Of a stretch of 64,000 nt of DNA, positions 19,234 through 27,771 are shown piece after piece; within the stretch, counting starts at the first letter, position 1; every line of letters starts with the position of its first letter. The notes below the pieces were generated by a model that had not been told where the DNA came from, made no database searches, and saw only the letters and a list, made by a program, of their open reading frames with translations. The DNA is from Planctomycetaceae bacterium. GTDB taxonomy: Bacteria; Planctomycetota; Planctomycetia; Planctomycetales; Planctomycetaceae. The translations under genes were made by a program, and so were the position numbers. Location of the stretch: NCBI GenBank assembly GCA_021732415.1, contig JAKFVC010000061.1, positions 1-64,000 on the forward strand, in the 5' to 3' direction.

Positions 19234-20826
19234 ATGCTTGATTTGAATCAATTGTCTTCCGCGATTCGCCACGAAAACGGCCTCAGTCGCCGCTTGTTTC
19301 TCGCCTACGGTGCCACGCTGGCGTCAGTGCCGTTGCTGGCCGAGCAGACCGCTGCGGCCAGTCGGCGACGGGTCTCATTCGCTGCCAATCCTTTCGGTCT
19401 GGGAGTGGCTTCGGGGGATCCGACTCCGAGTGGCGTCGTCCTGTGGACCAAACTGGCTCCGAAACCACTGGAACCTCAAGGCGGTCTTCCCGCCGAGGCC
19501 ATTGAAGTCCAGTGGGAAGTGGCCAAAGACGAAGCCTTGAAGGACGTCATCCAGCGAGGAAAGGTGCGCGCCACGCCGGAACTCGGGCATTCGGTGCATG
19601 TGGAAGTGGAGGGCTTGCAACCCGATCGCTGGTATTGGTTCCGGTTCCATGCCGGAGATGCGACCAGTCCCATCGGACGGACGCGCACGCTGCCCGCGGC
19701 CTCCGTGATGCCAGAGAAGCTCCGCTTCGCATTCGCCTCGTGCCAGCACTACGAACAGGGCTTCTTCACGGCCTACGATCAGATGGCCAAGGATGAGCTT
19801 GATCTCGTCGTGCACCTCGGCGATTACATCTATGAATATGCTGGCAAAGACCGACTGGTTCGCAAGCACCAGGGTGGGAAGATCAAGTCGCTGGAAGACT
19901 ACCGCATCCGCCACAACCAGTATCGCACCGATGCGTCGTTGACCAATATGCACGCTCAGTGTCCGTGGTTCGTCACCTGGGACGATCACGAATTCGAAAA
20001 CAACTATGCCAGCGGCATTCCCGAAAAAGAGGGTGCCACCACGGCGGACTTCCTGGCACAGCGTGCCAGCGCTTATCAAGCCTATTACGAGATGATGCCT
20101 CTGCGGCGCGAATCAGTGCCGCAAGGTCCGAACATGCAGCTTTATCGCAAAGCGGCATTCGGTCGGCTGGCCGAGTTCATGGTCCTCGATACGCGCCAGT
20201 ATCGATCCGATCAGCCCAATGGTGATGGGATGAAAGAGTTGAACGCGGCGGCGCTCGATCCCAAGCAGACATTGCTCGGCAAGCAACAATACGACTGGCT
20301 GAAGTCCTCGTTGCAAGCCTCACAGGGAACTTGGAATATTCTGGCGCAGCAAGTGATGATGGGCATGGTCGACTTGAGCCCCGGTGAGGCCGCCAAATAC
20401 TGGATGGACCAATGGCCGGGATATGCTCACGAGCGCATCGACATCGTCAAGTTCCTTGGAGACCACAAGATCTCCAACCCCGTCGTGCTGACGGGCGACA
20501 TCCATTCCAATTGGGTGAACGACCTGCGAGTCGACGACCGACACACCGAGACACCGGTCATCGCCACGGAATTCGTGGGGACATCGATTACCAGCGGCGG
20601 CAATGTCAAAAAGAACAGCAAGCCCTTGGAGCCGCTGATGGCTGAGAATCCCTGCGTGAAGTTTGTGAACCGCGAGCGGGGATACGTGCGTTGCACCGTG
20701 ACTCCGAACGAGTGGCGCAGCGATTACGTCGTCGTCGAAGACGTGACCAAGCCCAGCGGAGTCCCGGCGATCAACCGCGCGACGTTCGTCGTCGAGGCTG
20801 GCCAACCGGGCGCCCATCGTGCCTGA
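19234..20826 (+). CDS. phoD: Alkaline phosphatase D family protein
   Basis: A 530-residue PhoD-type phosphatase/phosphodiesterase. The Tat signal is LSRRLFLAYGA (18-28). An N-terminal Fn3-like domain (FGLGVASGDPTPSGVVLWT) precedes the metal-dependent domain with FASCQHYEQG, HLGDYIYEY, the WDDHEFENN motif, DTRQYRSDQ and GDIHSNW, the usual Fe/Ca ligands of the family. It would release phosphate from organic esters outside the cytoplasm. No Pho box is evident. It ends convergently with the carbonic anhydrase gene. Confidence 0.92.
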   Translation: MLDLNQLSSAIRHENGLSRRLFLAYGATLASVPLLAEQTAAASRRRVSFAANPFGLGVASGDPTPSGVVLWTKLAPKPLEPQGGLPAEAIEVQWEVAKDEALKDVIQRGKVRATPELGHSVHVEVEGLQPDRWYWFRFHAGDATSPIGRTRTLPAASVMPEKLRFAFASCQHYEQGFFTAYDQMAKDELDLVVHLGDYIYEYAGKDRLVRKHQGGKIKSLEDYRIRHNQYRTDASLTNMHAQCPWFVTWDDHEFENNYASGIPEKEGATTADFLAQRASAYQAYYEMMPLRRESVPQGPNMQLYRKAAFGRLAEFMVLDTRQYRSDQPNGDGMKELNAAALDPKQTLLGKQQYDWLKSSLQASQGTWNILAQQVMMGMVDLSPGEAAKYWMDQWPGYAHERIDIVKFLGDHKISNPVVLTGDIHSNWVNDLRVDDRHTETPVIATEFVGTSITSGGNVKKNSKPLEPLMAENPCVKFVNRERGYVRCTVTPNEWRSDYVVVEDVTKPSGVPAINRATFVVEAGQPGAHRA

Positions 20827-20845
20827 TTCTGTTCGGCAAATAGAA

Positions 20846-20874
20846 CGAGGCTTGGGCAATGTGCCCAGGCCTCG
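20846..20874. terminator. Hairpin between convergent genes
   Basis: CGAGGCTTGGGCA pairs with TGCCCAGGCCTCG (one wobble) around a three-base loop, 20 bases after the phoD stop and 41 bases beyond the carbonic anhydrase stop. There is no T-run, so termination is inferred from position and strength of the stem. Confidence 0.5.
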
Positions 20875-20914
20875 CCAAAGGACAGACTCTATTCCGAATG
20901 ACGCCGCGACGGGA

Positions 20915-22429
20915 CTAGACGAAGATCTGACGATCGTTCACCGGTTGAACCGGCCGGGCATTGTGCCCGCCAATCGCGGTCGTGATCGCGGCGATCTGTG
21001 CTGCTGACAATTCAATCGGCGTCTGGAAAATCGCAAATGATACGCGTTCGCTGGCCGGCGGTGTCGTCAACGAACCGTTGTAGGCATAGTAGTCCCGATC
21101 GACGGGCAGCAAATCCTCTGGATTAAACGGCCCGGGAATCACCGTCGACGGAGTTCCCGTGTTATTGGGCAGATTGGCGATCAACTCGTCGAAAGCCGCA
21201 TTTTCGGCGCCTTCCTCGATGAAGACACCTAACACCAGCAGATTGCCGGCGGCGTCACGATGCACCAGGTGAAATTCCAACGGGAATCCCTGGCCATCAA
21301 CCAGGTTCTCGCTCGTGGTATGGAAGTGGAATTGGAGCAGATCGTAGGTGTCACCATCCACCTCAATGCTGTTGCCGGCTGGAAGGTTGACTTGAACGGT
21401 GTGTCCGTTGTGAACGAAGGCCACGTTCGTATTCGGCACATAGGTCACATCGATATCCGGTAGAGTCACATCGATGAGATCCGCTGTGACGATATTGATC
21501 GGTGCTTGCTGCCGTCCCACCTCGGACAGCAGGAATGCGGGCGTCAATTCGCCCCAGAAGTCAGGACCAATTTCATCCTCGTATCCAAAGTGCACGGCCG
21601 CGGTCAATTCCAGGTGTTCATCGACTTTCGAAACCTTGGCTGCGCCGCTAACGGTATTGTGTCCGGCGAAGTCCTCGGTCAATTCATTGGAGCCACTGCC
21701 GCCACTCAGGCTGATATCCTGCACGACGTTCGATTCGATCCAGGCGGCATCGTTGTCGCCCCCCAGGCTGAGACGATTCTTATCGTGCAGATTGGAATTG
21801 TAGACACCCACGGCATCCGCACCGCTACCTGTCGAAATCGACGCTGTGCCCGTGACGCTCAGCACACGGCCCAGAACCTGATCATTGCCACTGCCGGTGG
21901 AAATCGAAACGCTTCCGGCCGTTACTGATTCCGCGACAATGATGTCCTTTTCCGAGCCCGTGTTCACCTTGAGCGCGCCCGCGATTTCCACGTGACGGAG
22001 CAGAACGACGTCGTCCCCTTTGCCACTTGTGATCGACAGATCGCCGCCAACTACTAAATCGTCTGCATTCTGCGGGTCGCTCGCGACTGGCCAGCTATCG
22101 GTGGCTTCGCTGAGGTTGGTCACCACGACCAGATCATTGCCACTTCCCAGGTTGACATTCAGGCTTCCCAAGCCGCCCGCAACAGTCGCAACGAACGGGT
22201 TGGCACTCCCGTTGACTGTGGTTCCATTCAGTCCACGGAAAACAACTTCGTCCGGTGTACTACCCAGGGAAATCTCAATGGCATTGTCGAGACCGTCCCC
22301 TTTGACGGACGCAGTATTTCCAAGTTGAACCAGCACATTCCCGGCGAGCAGACTGCGATCTTCGAGTTTTTCAATAGCTGAACGAACCGCAGAACAACCC
22401 GGACCAACGACAGCACGACGCTTCGACAT
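20915..22429 (-). CDS. Alpha-carbonic anhydrase fused to a GSGND-repeat region
   Basis: A 504-residue protein. The N-terminus has the planctomycete LEDRSLLAG motif (22-30). Residues 40-265 form repeats around GSGND (96-99, 179-183) that resemble RTX/calcium-roll or parallel beta segments. Residues 275-500 are an alpha-carbonic anhydrase: HFGYEDEIGPDFWGEL (280-295), GRQQAPINI (305-313), zinc histidines His368, His370 and His387 in QFHFH and EFHLVH, and YNGSLTTPP (450-458) with the conserved Thr. All zinc ligands are kept, so CO2 hydration is likely. One family position changes (SEN for SEH). The gene may place the enzyme at the cell surface. Confidence 0.88.
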   Translation of the reverse strand: MSKRRAVVGPGCSAVRSAIEKLEDRSLLAGNVLVQLGNTASVKGDGLDNAIEISLGSTPDEVVFRGLNGTTVNGSANPFVATVAGGLGSLNVNLGSGNDLVVVTNLSEATDSWPVASDPQNADDLVVGGDLSITSGKGDDVVLLRHVEIAGALKVNTGSEKDIIVAESVTAGSVSISTGSGNDQVLGRVLSVTGTASISTGSGADAVGVYNSNLHDKNRLSLGGDNDAAWIESNVVQDISLSGGSGSNELTEDFAGHNTVSGAAKVSKVDEHLELTAAVHFGYEDEIGPDFWGELTPAFLLSEVGRQQAPINIVTADLIDVTLPDIDVTYVPNTNVAFVHNGHTVQVNLPAGNSIEVDGDTYDLLQFHFHTTSENLVDGQGFPLEFHLVHRDAAGNLLVLGVFIEEGAENAAFDELIANLPNNTGTPSTVIPGPFNPEDLLPVDRDYYAYNGSLTTPPASERVSFAIFQTPIELSAAQIAAITTAIGGHNARPVQPVNDRQIFV

Positions 22430-22855
22430 TCAGTAGCCCTCGCTGCAACAAAGTGGTGAGATTTGATCGCATCAGACTATGCGAATTGTAGCCGAGTCTA
22501 GTCCGCAATAGTGAGCATTTTCAACCTAATTCGCCCAAACATCCCCAGTACACAATTAATTAACAAATGACAGTAAAATAGAGTTATTGTATTATATTGT
22601 TATATAACACAATGTAGTCGAGTAGATACATGTGCGTATATAGTGTAACTAAATATAATTCATTGCAGGTTATATGATACGTTGTATAGTGACGACAAGA
22701 CGAACCAGACTAAGTCCGTGGAGTCTTGGTGTCGGCGCAGCGTAAGCCACTGGTGACATATGGGTTATGGGCGACGTACTAGAAGTGCGGGGCGACAGGA
22801 AGCCGTGTTGGTTGAGACTCTTCGATATGCGCGAAGCTCGCCCGATCGATTTGTC
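22430..22855. other. AT-rich intergenic region upstream of the carbonic anhydrase gene
   Basis: About 22551-22710 is strikingly AT-rich against its surroundings and contains the perfect palindrome TGTTATATAACA (22598-22609). A weak minus-strand promoter pair for the carbonic anhydrase gene is TTGAAA (22519-22524) and TAGACT (22495-22500) with 18-base spacing. No gene is seen. Confidence 0.4.
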
Positions 22856-24199
22856 TTAGCGGCTCAAAACCCACAGAGCGACGTTGAAATAGAGCACGAT
22901 ACCGAAGACGTCCAGTAGCGACGCAATCAACGGAGTCGACATCAATGCCGGGTCCATACCGAATGATTTCAGACTGATCGGCAACACAGCCCCAATCATG
23001 GTCCCGGCGACAACCACTAGCGGGATTGTCGTCACGACCACCAAGGACTGGTAGGCAGTGATCAATCCCTGGCTCAGCACAAATCCACACAACGACATGG
23101 AAAAGCCGAGAATCAGGCCAACCAATAGCTCGCGCTTGATCAGACGCGGAACGGACTCCTTGTTCAATTCTCCCAGGGCCATTGTGCGGATGACCAGTGT
23201 TGCTGTCTGCGATGCCGCATTACCACCCGTCGCGATCACGAGGGGCACAAACAATGCCAGCCATTCATAGACCTTAGACAGCTTCTGGTACGACTGCAGG
23301 ACGTGCGCTGATAAAAAACCGGCCGCGAACAGAAACATCAGCCATCCGCCGCGCTTCCAGGCGATGGTCAGCAGCGGCGTCGTCAGATAACTTTCGTCCA
23401 ACGGCTGCACAGCGGCTTGGCGCTGAACGTCCTCGGTCGCTTCTTCCTGTAACACGTCCAGGACGTCGTCGTGTGTGATGATTCCGACCAGTTGATCCTG
23501 TTGATCGACCACCGGAACCGCGAGGAAGTCGTAACGCGCCATTAACTGCGCGACTTTTTCCTGATCCTCAGTGACCCGTACCGAGATCACGTCCTTATCC
23601 ATGAGCGTGTCGACCACAGCCGAGGTCTTCGCCAGAATCAGACGCCGCAACGTAATGAATCCACGCAGCCGGCGATCGGCATCGACAATGTAGACGTAGT
23701 AGATCGTCTCGCTATTGGGGGCCTGCAAGCGGAGTTGATTGATCGCTTCCCCAACGGTAATGCCTCCGGGCAATGAGGCGTACTCAGTCGTCATGATCGA
23801 GCCGGCACTACGTTCGGGATAGGACAGCAGGCGGCGAATGTCGATGCGTTGAGACTGGGCCAGCAACTGCAGGACTTTTTCAACCTCGCCATGGTCCATC
23901 TGCTCGAGCAGATCGACGCAATTGTCGGGCGACATTTCCTGAACCAGCGGCAGGAGCTGGACGCGATCCATCCCGCGGACGAGTTCCAACTGGCGATTCG
24001 CTGGGAGAAACTCGACGATTTCCACGCGGCGGTGCAGACCACAGTATTCGAGGACCTGGCAGATCTGCTCGTTAGTCAGGCTTTCGAGGACCTGGGCGAT
24101 GACGGCGGGGTGCAAGGCGTCACAGAATTCGCGCAAGCCGGCTGTGTCCTGCTCGTGCAGCATCTCCTGCAACTCGGGAAGCAGCAACTGCCCGTACAT
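22856..24199 (-). CDS. mgtE: Magnesium transporter MgtE
   Basis: A 447-residue MgtE transporter. The N-terminal helical domain (about 1-130) with HPAVIAQVLESL is followed by two CBS domains (about 135-260; SIMTTEYASLP, MDKDVISV, FLAVPVVDQQDQLVGIITHDD). About five membrane helices (285-447) include the ion-path segment VPLVIATGGNAASQTATLVI. MgtE proteins are Mg2+ channels gated by Mg2+ bound to the cytosolic domains. No M-box-like leader is apparent; instead a repeat doublet lies upstream. It follows rpsI on the same strand after a terminator, so it is probably independently transcribed. Confidence 0.94.
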   Translation of the reverse strand: MYGQLLLPELQEMLHEQDTAGLREFCDALHPAVIAQVLESLTNEQICQVLEYCGLHRRVEIVEFLPANRQLELVRGMDRVQLLPLVQEMSPDNCVDLLEQMDHGEVEKVLQLLAQSQRIDIRRLLSYPERSAGSIMTTEYASLPGGITVGEAINQLRLQAPNSETIYYVYIVDADRRLRGFITLRRLILAKTSAVVDTLMDKDVISVRVTEDQEKVAQLMARYDFLAVPVVDQQDQLVGIITHDDVLDVLQEEATEDVQRQAAVQPLDESYLTTPLLTIAWKRGGWLMFLFAAGFLSAHVLQSYQKLSKVYEWLALFVPLVIATGGNAASQTATLVIRTMALGELNKESVPRLIKRELLVGLILGFSMSLCGFVLSQGLITAYQSLVVVTTIPLVVVAGTMIGAVLPISLKSFGMDPALMSTPLIASLLDVFGIVLYFNVALWVLSR

Positions 24200-24280
24200 T
24201 AGGCTTCCTTACACCGTGTCCGACAATTATTGAGGCATTTTGAACGCGAGTGGATCTGTGAGGAAATCTCGTTCCGGTAC

Positions 24281-24474
24281 CGTGGGCGGGTCTCCAGGCC
24301 CGCCCGTCCCCGTAATCTGATCCTCGACTACTTCTCCATCGCACTTCTTCGTGTCCTTCGCGACCTTCTGTTCAAAAAAGAATTGAAAACAGAAGGTCGC
24401 GAAGGACACGAAGGTTTGACAAAGCCATTTTAAAGAGCGTGTTCATCAGGGACGGTCTGGAGACCCGTCCCACG
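24281..24474. repeat. Inverted-repeat doublet, family A copy 2
   Basis: The left arm (24281-24310, GTGGGCGGGTCTCCAGGCCC) faces the right arm (24449-24474, GGACGGTCTGGAGACCCGTC). The spacer holds a complete family D hairpin (24347-24413), so one element is nested in the other. It lies between mgtE and the rpsI terminator. Confidence 0.85.
24347..24413. repeat. Inverted-repeat hairpin, family D copy 2
   Basis: A 26-base arm starting at 24347 (core GTCCTTCGCGACCTTCTGTT) pairs perfectly with 24388-24413. It is homologous to 11988-12054; compensated changes (TTTGTG to TTCGCG on both arms) preserve the stem. Confidence 0.9.
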
Positions 24475-24497
24475 ATACGCCGTGTTGCAAAGCAAAT

Positions 24498-24533
24498 GAA
24501 AAAATCCTCCGGCGGTAAGATACCACCGGAGGA
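24498..24533 (-). terminator. Intrinsic terminator of rplM-rpsI
   Basis: Read on the minus strand, TCCTCCGGTGG pairs with CCGCCGGAGGA (one wobble), followed by six T residues. It begins 37 bases after the rpsI stop. Confidence 0.85.
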
Positions 24534-24569
24534 CTGAAAGTTCATGCAGACGTCAAACAGACGCCACGC

Positions 24570-25121
24570 TTAGCGCTTCGAGAACTGGAAGCTGCGGCGG
24601 GCTTTCTTGAAGCCGTACTTCTTGCGTTCGACCTTACGGCCATCGCGAGTCAGGAAGCCGTTTTCACTGAACATATGGTGCAGTGCAGGATTCAAGACTT
24701 CCAAGGCACGCGAAATTCCGAGGAGCATCGCACCGGCTTGACCAGTGATGCCGCCACCTTCGACGCGAACCCAGATGTCGTACTTGCCAACCACATCGGC
24801 AGCCTTCAGCGGAGCCATCACCGTTTCGCGGTGCTTCTCAACGCAGCAGAAGTCTTCCAGCGTGCGGCCGTTGATCGAAAACTGGCCTGAACCGGACTTA
24901 ATCCGAACGCGAGCCACCGACGTCTTACGACGACCAGTGCCCATCGCGACGCCAAACTTATCGATCTTGCCACGCAATACGGGTTCGAAAACCGGTTCCG
25001 CGGGCGAGGCGGCATCAGTTGGTGCACCCGAAAACAGATTCTCGGTGCTGCCAGCTTCCAAGCCAGCATCTGGGGCGGGGGCAGGCGTCTCAGCGGCTGC
25101 TACGACTTCTTCTTCCGACAT
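24570..25121 (-). CDS. rpsI: 30S ribosomal protein S9
   Basis: S9 contributes its C-terminal tail to the ribosomal P site. The core from about residue 55 is standard: GTGRRKTSVARVRI, a GGGITGQAGAM segment and the conserved terminal basic tail ending SFQFSKR. Before it is an extra N-terminal region of about 50 residues that is acidic and Ala/Pro-rich (SEEEVVAAAETPAPAPDAG), absent from typical S9 (about 130 residues). The ATG at 25121 is favoured since an AGG site lies nine bases upstream; the ATG at 25130 would add three residues. It is the second gene of the rplM-rpsI operon. Confidence 0.95.
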   Translation of the reverse strand: MSEEEVVAAAETPAPAPDAGLEAGSTENLFSGAPTDAASPAEPVFEPVLRGKIDKFGVAMGTGRRKTSVARVRIKSGSGQFSINGRTLEDFCCVEKHRETVMAPLKAADVVGKYDIWVRVEGGGITGQAGAMLLGISRALEVLNPALHHMFSENGFLTRDGRKVERKKYGFKKARRSFQFSKR

Positions 25122-25276
25122 ACTCGGCATCCTAAGTTCGAGGGCCCGGTAAATACTGTATCAAGTGATCACAGGGCTCAGTGAAATCTGCGTTTTGCTG
25201 TCATCACCGTGGGAGTCACTCCCCACGTGTCGTCATTATGTTGTTCAAATCAGGCAATAAGAAGCTCGACCGAAAT

Positions 25277-25828
25277 TTAAAGGTCGGCGAACTTCAATTC
25301 CTGGGGTTGCTGGGCCTGGTGCGGGTGCTGGTCGCCGGCATAGAGCTTCAGCTTGCCGAGCATGACGGCCTGCAACTTGTTCTTTGGCAGCATGCGGCGA
25401 ATGGCCTCGCTGAGGAAGAATGTTGGCTTGCGTTGCACAATGGTGGCACCGAGTACGACCTTACGGCCGCTGGGGTAACCGGTATAGTGCTGGTATTCCT
25501 TCACAGCCATCTTCTTGGTGAAGCTGGAGTGAGTGTCGTGGGCCATCAACTTACCCGAGAACCGCACCTTGTCGGCGTTGATCACGATGACGCAGTCACC
25601 GCAAGCGACGTGCGGGGTGTAAGTGGGGCGATGCTTGCCCATCAGGATATTGGCGATCTTGACCGCCAGGCGACCGACGATGAGGTCGGTGGCATCAATG
25701 ATGTACCACACGGGCTTTACGTCAGCCGGCTTGGCACAGTACGACTTGACGTTGGCGAAGACTTCCTTCCCGATGCTTTTCGCTCTCGGTTCAGAACCTT
25801 CTGTCTTGGTGATTGTATCAGTACTCAC
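25277..25828 (-). CDS. rplM: 50S ribosomal protein L13
   Basis: L13 is an early-assembly protein of the large subunit. Conserved parts include WYIIDATDLIVGRLAVKIA, the GKHRPTYTPHVACGDCVIVI segment and KLKLYAGDQHPHQAQQP. At 183 residues it is about 40 longer than usual because of a polar N-terminal extension (residues 1-38). The GTG start has an AGGT site eight bases upstream. It precedes rpsI by 155 bases; the gap contains a short GTGGGAGTCACTCCCCAC hairpin (about 25209-25227). Confidence 0.95.
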   Translation of the reverse strand: MSTDTITKTEGSEPRAKSIGKEVFANVKSYCAKPADVKPVWYIIDATDLIVGRLAVKIANILMGKHRPTYTPHVACGDCVIVINADKVRFSGKLMAHDTHSSFTKKMAVKEYQHYTGYPSGRKVVLGATIVQRKPTFFLSEAIRRMLPKNKLQAVMLGKLKLYAGDQHPHQAQQPQELKFADL

Positions 25829-26311
25829 AGCAACTACCTGCTCTCAATCAATTGTCTCATTGAATGGAACTCATTCAGCGAGCGACTGTTATGTCGAACA
25901 ACCTCATTCCGTAAGGTGCCTGACACAAAGTCAATAGATCATCGCGGCCGCGTAATAGGGCCGGGGAAGTCAAAGAAAATAACGGTTCATTCGGTCGGAT
26001 TCAACTCTACATCGAGAAAAACTTGCAACTATTGACCGGAAACCGGGATTCGTGGGACGGTCTCCAGGCCCGTCCGGGATCCTAGATCTCCCAAAATCTG
26101 AAAACCAGCGACGATCTGACCTGCAAATCAGTTTTTTGACAGAAAAATCTGACGACAGAGAAAATTTGATATTGGCGCGTCGAGAATCGAGATACAGGAA
26201 TTCATTTTTCTGCTTTCTGCCGACCGGTCAAGCCAATTCGGGTCGTGCGCCGCGAGTGACGTAGCTTAATGACAAGTTCTGCTGGGGCAAAATGTCTCGT
26301 GGGACCGCATG
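25829..26311. other. Intergenic region upstream of rplM
   Basis: This should hold the rplM-rpsI promoter; I cannot pick one confidently. It contains AAGGTGCCTGACAC (from about 25914), related to family M repeats, and the left arm of family A copy 3 (26051-26079). No gene is seen. Confidence 0.4.
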
Positions 26312-26764
26312 TTAGGCTCTATTAATCGCTCTAGGCCTTAAAATCACCCCGTTGCGAATTCCACCCGCTCGACCTGCCGAGACGACCACGAGGACTCCAT
26401 CGCCTGGGTGCGGACCACTTTTTTCGATCTGCGCGGAGGCTTGTTTGGGAAGCATGCGACCAAAGTAAGATCGTTCAAGTCCGCAGAGGATGACTTCTGA
26501 CGATTCGAGCCGCACTTTGAAGCTGAATGGCTTGAGCCACTCTACTACCGTTCCCGATTGCGCCTCAATCTGTTTCAAAGTGTTCGCTGCCTGAGAGGTT
26601 TTCTGTCGAAAAGTGCATTTCGAGTTTCGGCAGGATCACTGGACCCAAACAGGAATGAAGCCGCTTTGAGTCGCGGTTCCACTGGTGCTGGCGCTTATCG
26701 AGCGCAGCACTTGAGCTCACAACGAAGTCAGGCGGGACGGACGGGCCTGGAGACCCGTCCCACG
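26051..26764. repeat. Inverted-repeat pair, family A copy 3, enclosing a gene
   Basis: The left arm (26051-26079) and right arm (26734-26764, GGACGGACGGGCCTGGAGAC) face each other like the other family A pairs but stand 714 bases apart. Between them lies the IF-1-like gene (26312-26578). Confidence 0.75.
26312..26578 (-). CDS. IF-1-like S1/OB-fold small protein
   Basis: An 88-residue protein. GTVVEWLKPFSFKVRLESSE followed by VILCGL, and later PGDGVLVVVSAG and GGIRNGVILRP, align by eye with the beta strands of initiation factor IF-1 (GTVVE...FRVELENG...PGDKVTVELSP...GRIVYR). The middle has an extra, longer loop. It may be a divergent IF-1 paralogue or another S1-like RNA-binding protein; it does not look like the housekeeping infA. 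The start would be TTG with a weak ribosome site. It lies upstream of rplM on the same strand. Confidence 0.5.
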   Translation of the reverse strand: MKQIEAQSGTVVEWLKPFSFKVRLESSEVILCGLERSYFGRMLPKQASAQIEKSGPHPGDGVLVVVSAGRAGGIRNGVILRPRAINRA

Positions 26765-26782
26765 ACACGCGCTGAATGCCAA

Positions 26783-26932
26783 CTAGCGGCGCAGACCGCG
26801 AGCGACTTCGCGGAATCGCATCTTGAATTCCGCCAGGGTCACCGATTTCAGATCGATTCCTCGGGCGAGGTACATGTCGATCAGACACTCAACGATCTGC
26901 ACGGGTCGTGACTTAGGAGTTGAAGATTTCAT
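26783..26932 (-). CDS. Small hypothetical protein
   Basis: A possible 49-residue basic protein from the ATG at 26932 (SRPVQIVECLIDMYLARGID, ending VARGLRR). The composition looks coding-like and helical. The longer frame to 27118 is less convincing, because its first 62 residues cover a 16-base tandem repeat. No ribosome site or known family is seen. The stop lies just beside family A copy 3. Confidence 0.35.
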   Translation of the reverse strand: MKSSTPKSRPVQIVECLIDMYLARGIDLKSVTLAEFKMRFREVARGLRR

Positions 26933-27771
26933 GGCTGGCCCACGGTCTGCGTAGTAAATGGTCTGCGTAGTAGCTGGAGTTGTCTGACCCCGGCCACGTG
27001 ATGTCGGGTCATGCGAAACAACTAAATCAGGCAGGAAAGATCTTGGCAGGAGGGGATCCAGCGTATACAGGCAACCATAGCATTCCTTGCTAGTGGTCCT
27101 GTAGACCGAATTCCCCACAGCGGAATTTGCCTCCGCAAGGGCGGTTCGCAGTATCGACTGCAGCGATTTTACCGCAGCAGCTCAGTTCGTATGGCAAGCT
27201 GACTGGCAGCTCCCTAAGTGTATTCCCGTAACTGCATCGAAAGTTTCGGGGTCAACACGTTCTCTTCAGGCAATTCCGTCTGCAGTGAGATCATGCTCTG
27301 CACTAAAGAGTTGCCGCTGGTCGTCCGCGGGTTACTCGGATAGAGCCACTAATCGCCGCATTTTGACAGGAATTCCGGCGTTTCAGAAACCAACTGTCGC
27401 GTTCGGGTTTTCGTGCGGCCCGTGTTGCATTTTGTCACCGCGGATACCTTCCACGCCAGCCTGTTTGTGGCAATTGAATGGCACCCGAATAGACATCGGC
27501 TGCGGCAAAGATGTTCGGGATGAATTGTGGCCTCAGACGCGAAATCTAGAGCCCCTCATAGCAATGAATGTGGAATGGTTGATGTGTTCTGCCGCAGGCA
27601 GATTTCGATGCCCGCTTATAAAAAAAGAAAAACGCGTAAACTGGGCACCATGTGCTTCAACTTTAGAGACAATCCATCTAGAATTTTTGTATCGTAGTGA
27701 GCGTTTAGGTCTATTGGGACCATGACCGCCCTCCATCGAACCAACATTCGACTTGTGGAGAAACCTCTGCC
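26933..27771. other. Intergenic region with no recognisable gene
   Basis: In 839 bases I see no supported gene. There is a tandem direct repeat (GGTCTGCGTAGTA at 26944-26956 and 26960-26972). A plus-strand frame at 27285-27725 lacks coding character. The right end must carry the promoter of the TPR protein. Confidence 0.4.

Noticed and set aside
24200-24569. M-box magnesium riboswitch upstream of mgtE
   Set aside because: The upstream region is occupied by family A and D repeats and the rpsI terminator; no M-box-like multi-stem layout is visible.
26783-27118. Longer version of the small minus-strand gene near 26.8 kb
   Set aside because: The additional 62 N-terminal codons cover a tandem repeat and look non-coding, so only the 49-residue version is listed.
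27285-27725. Plus-strand frame of 146 codons in the gap before the TPR gene
   Set aside because: Unusual composition rich in Cys, Arg and Pro, no ribosome site and no family resemblance.
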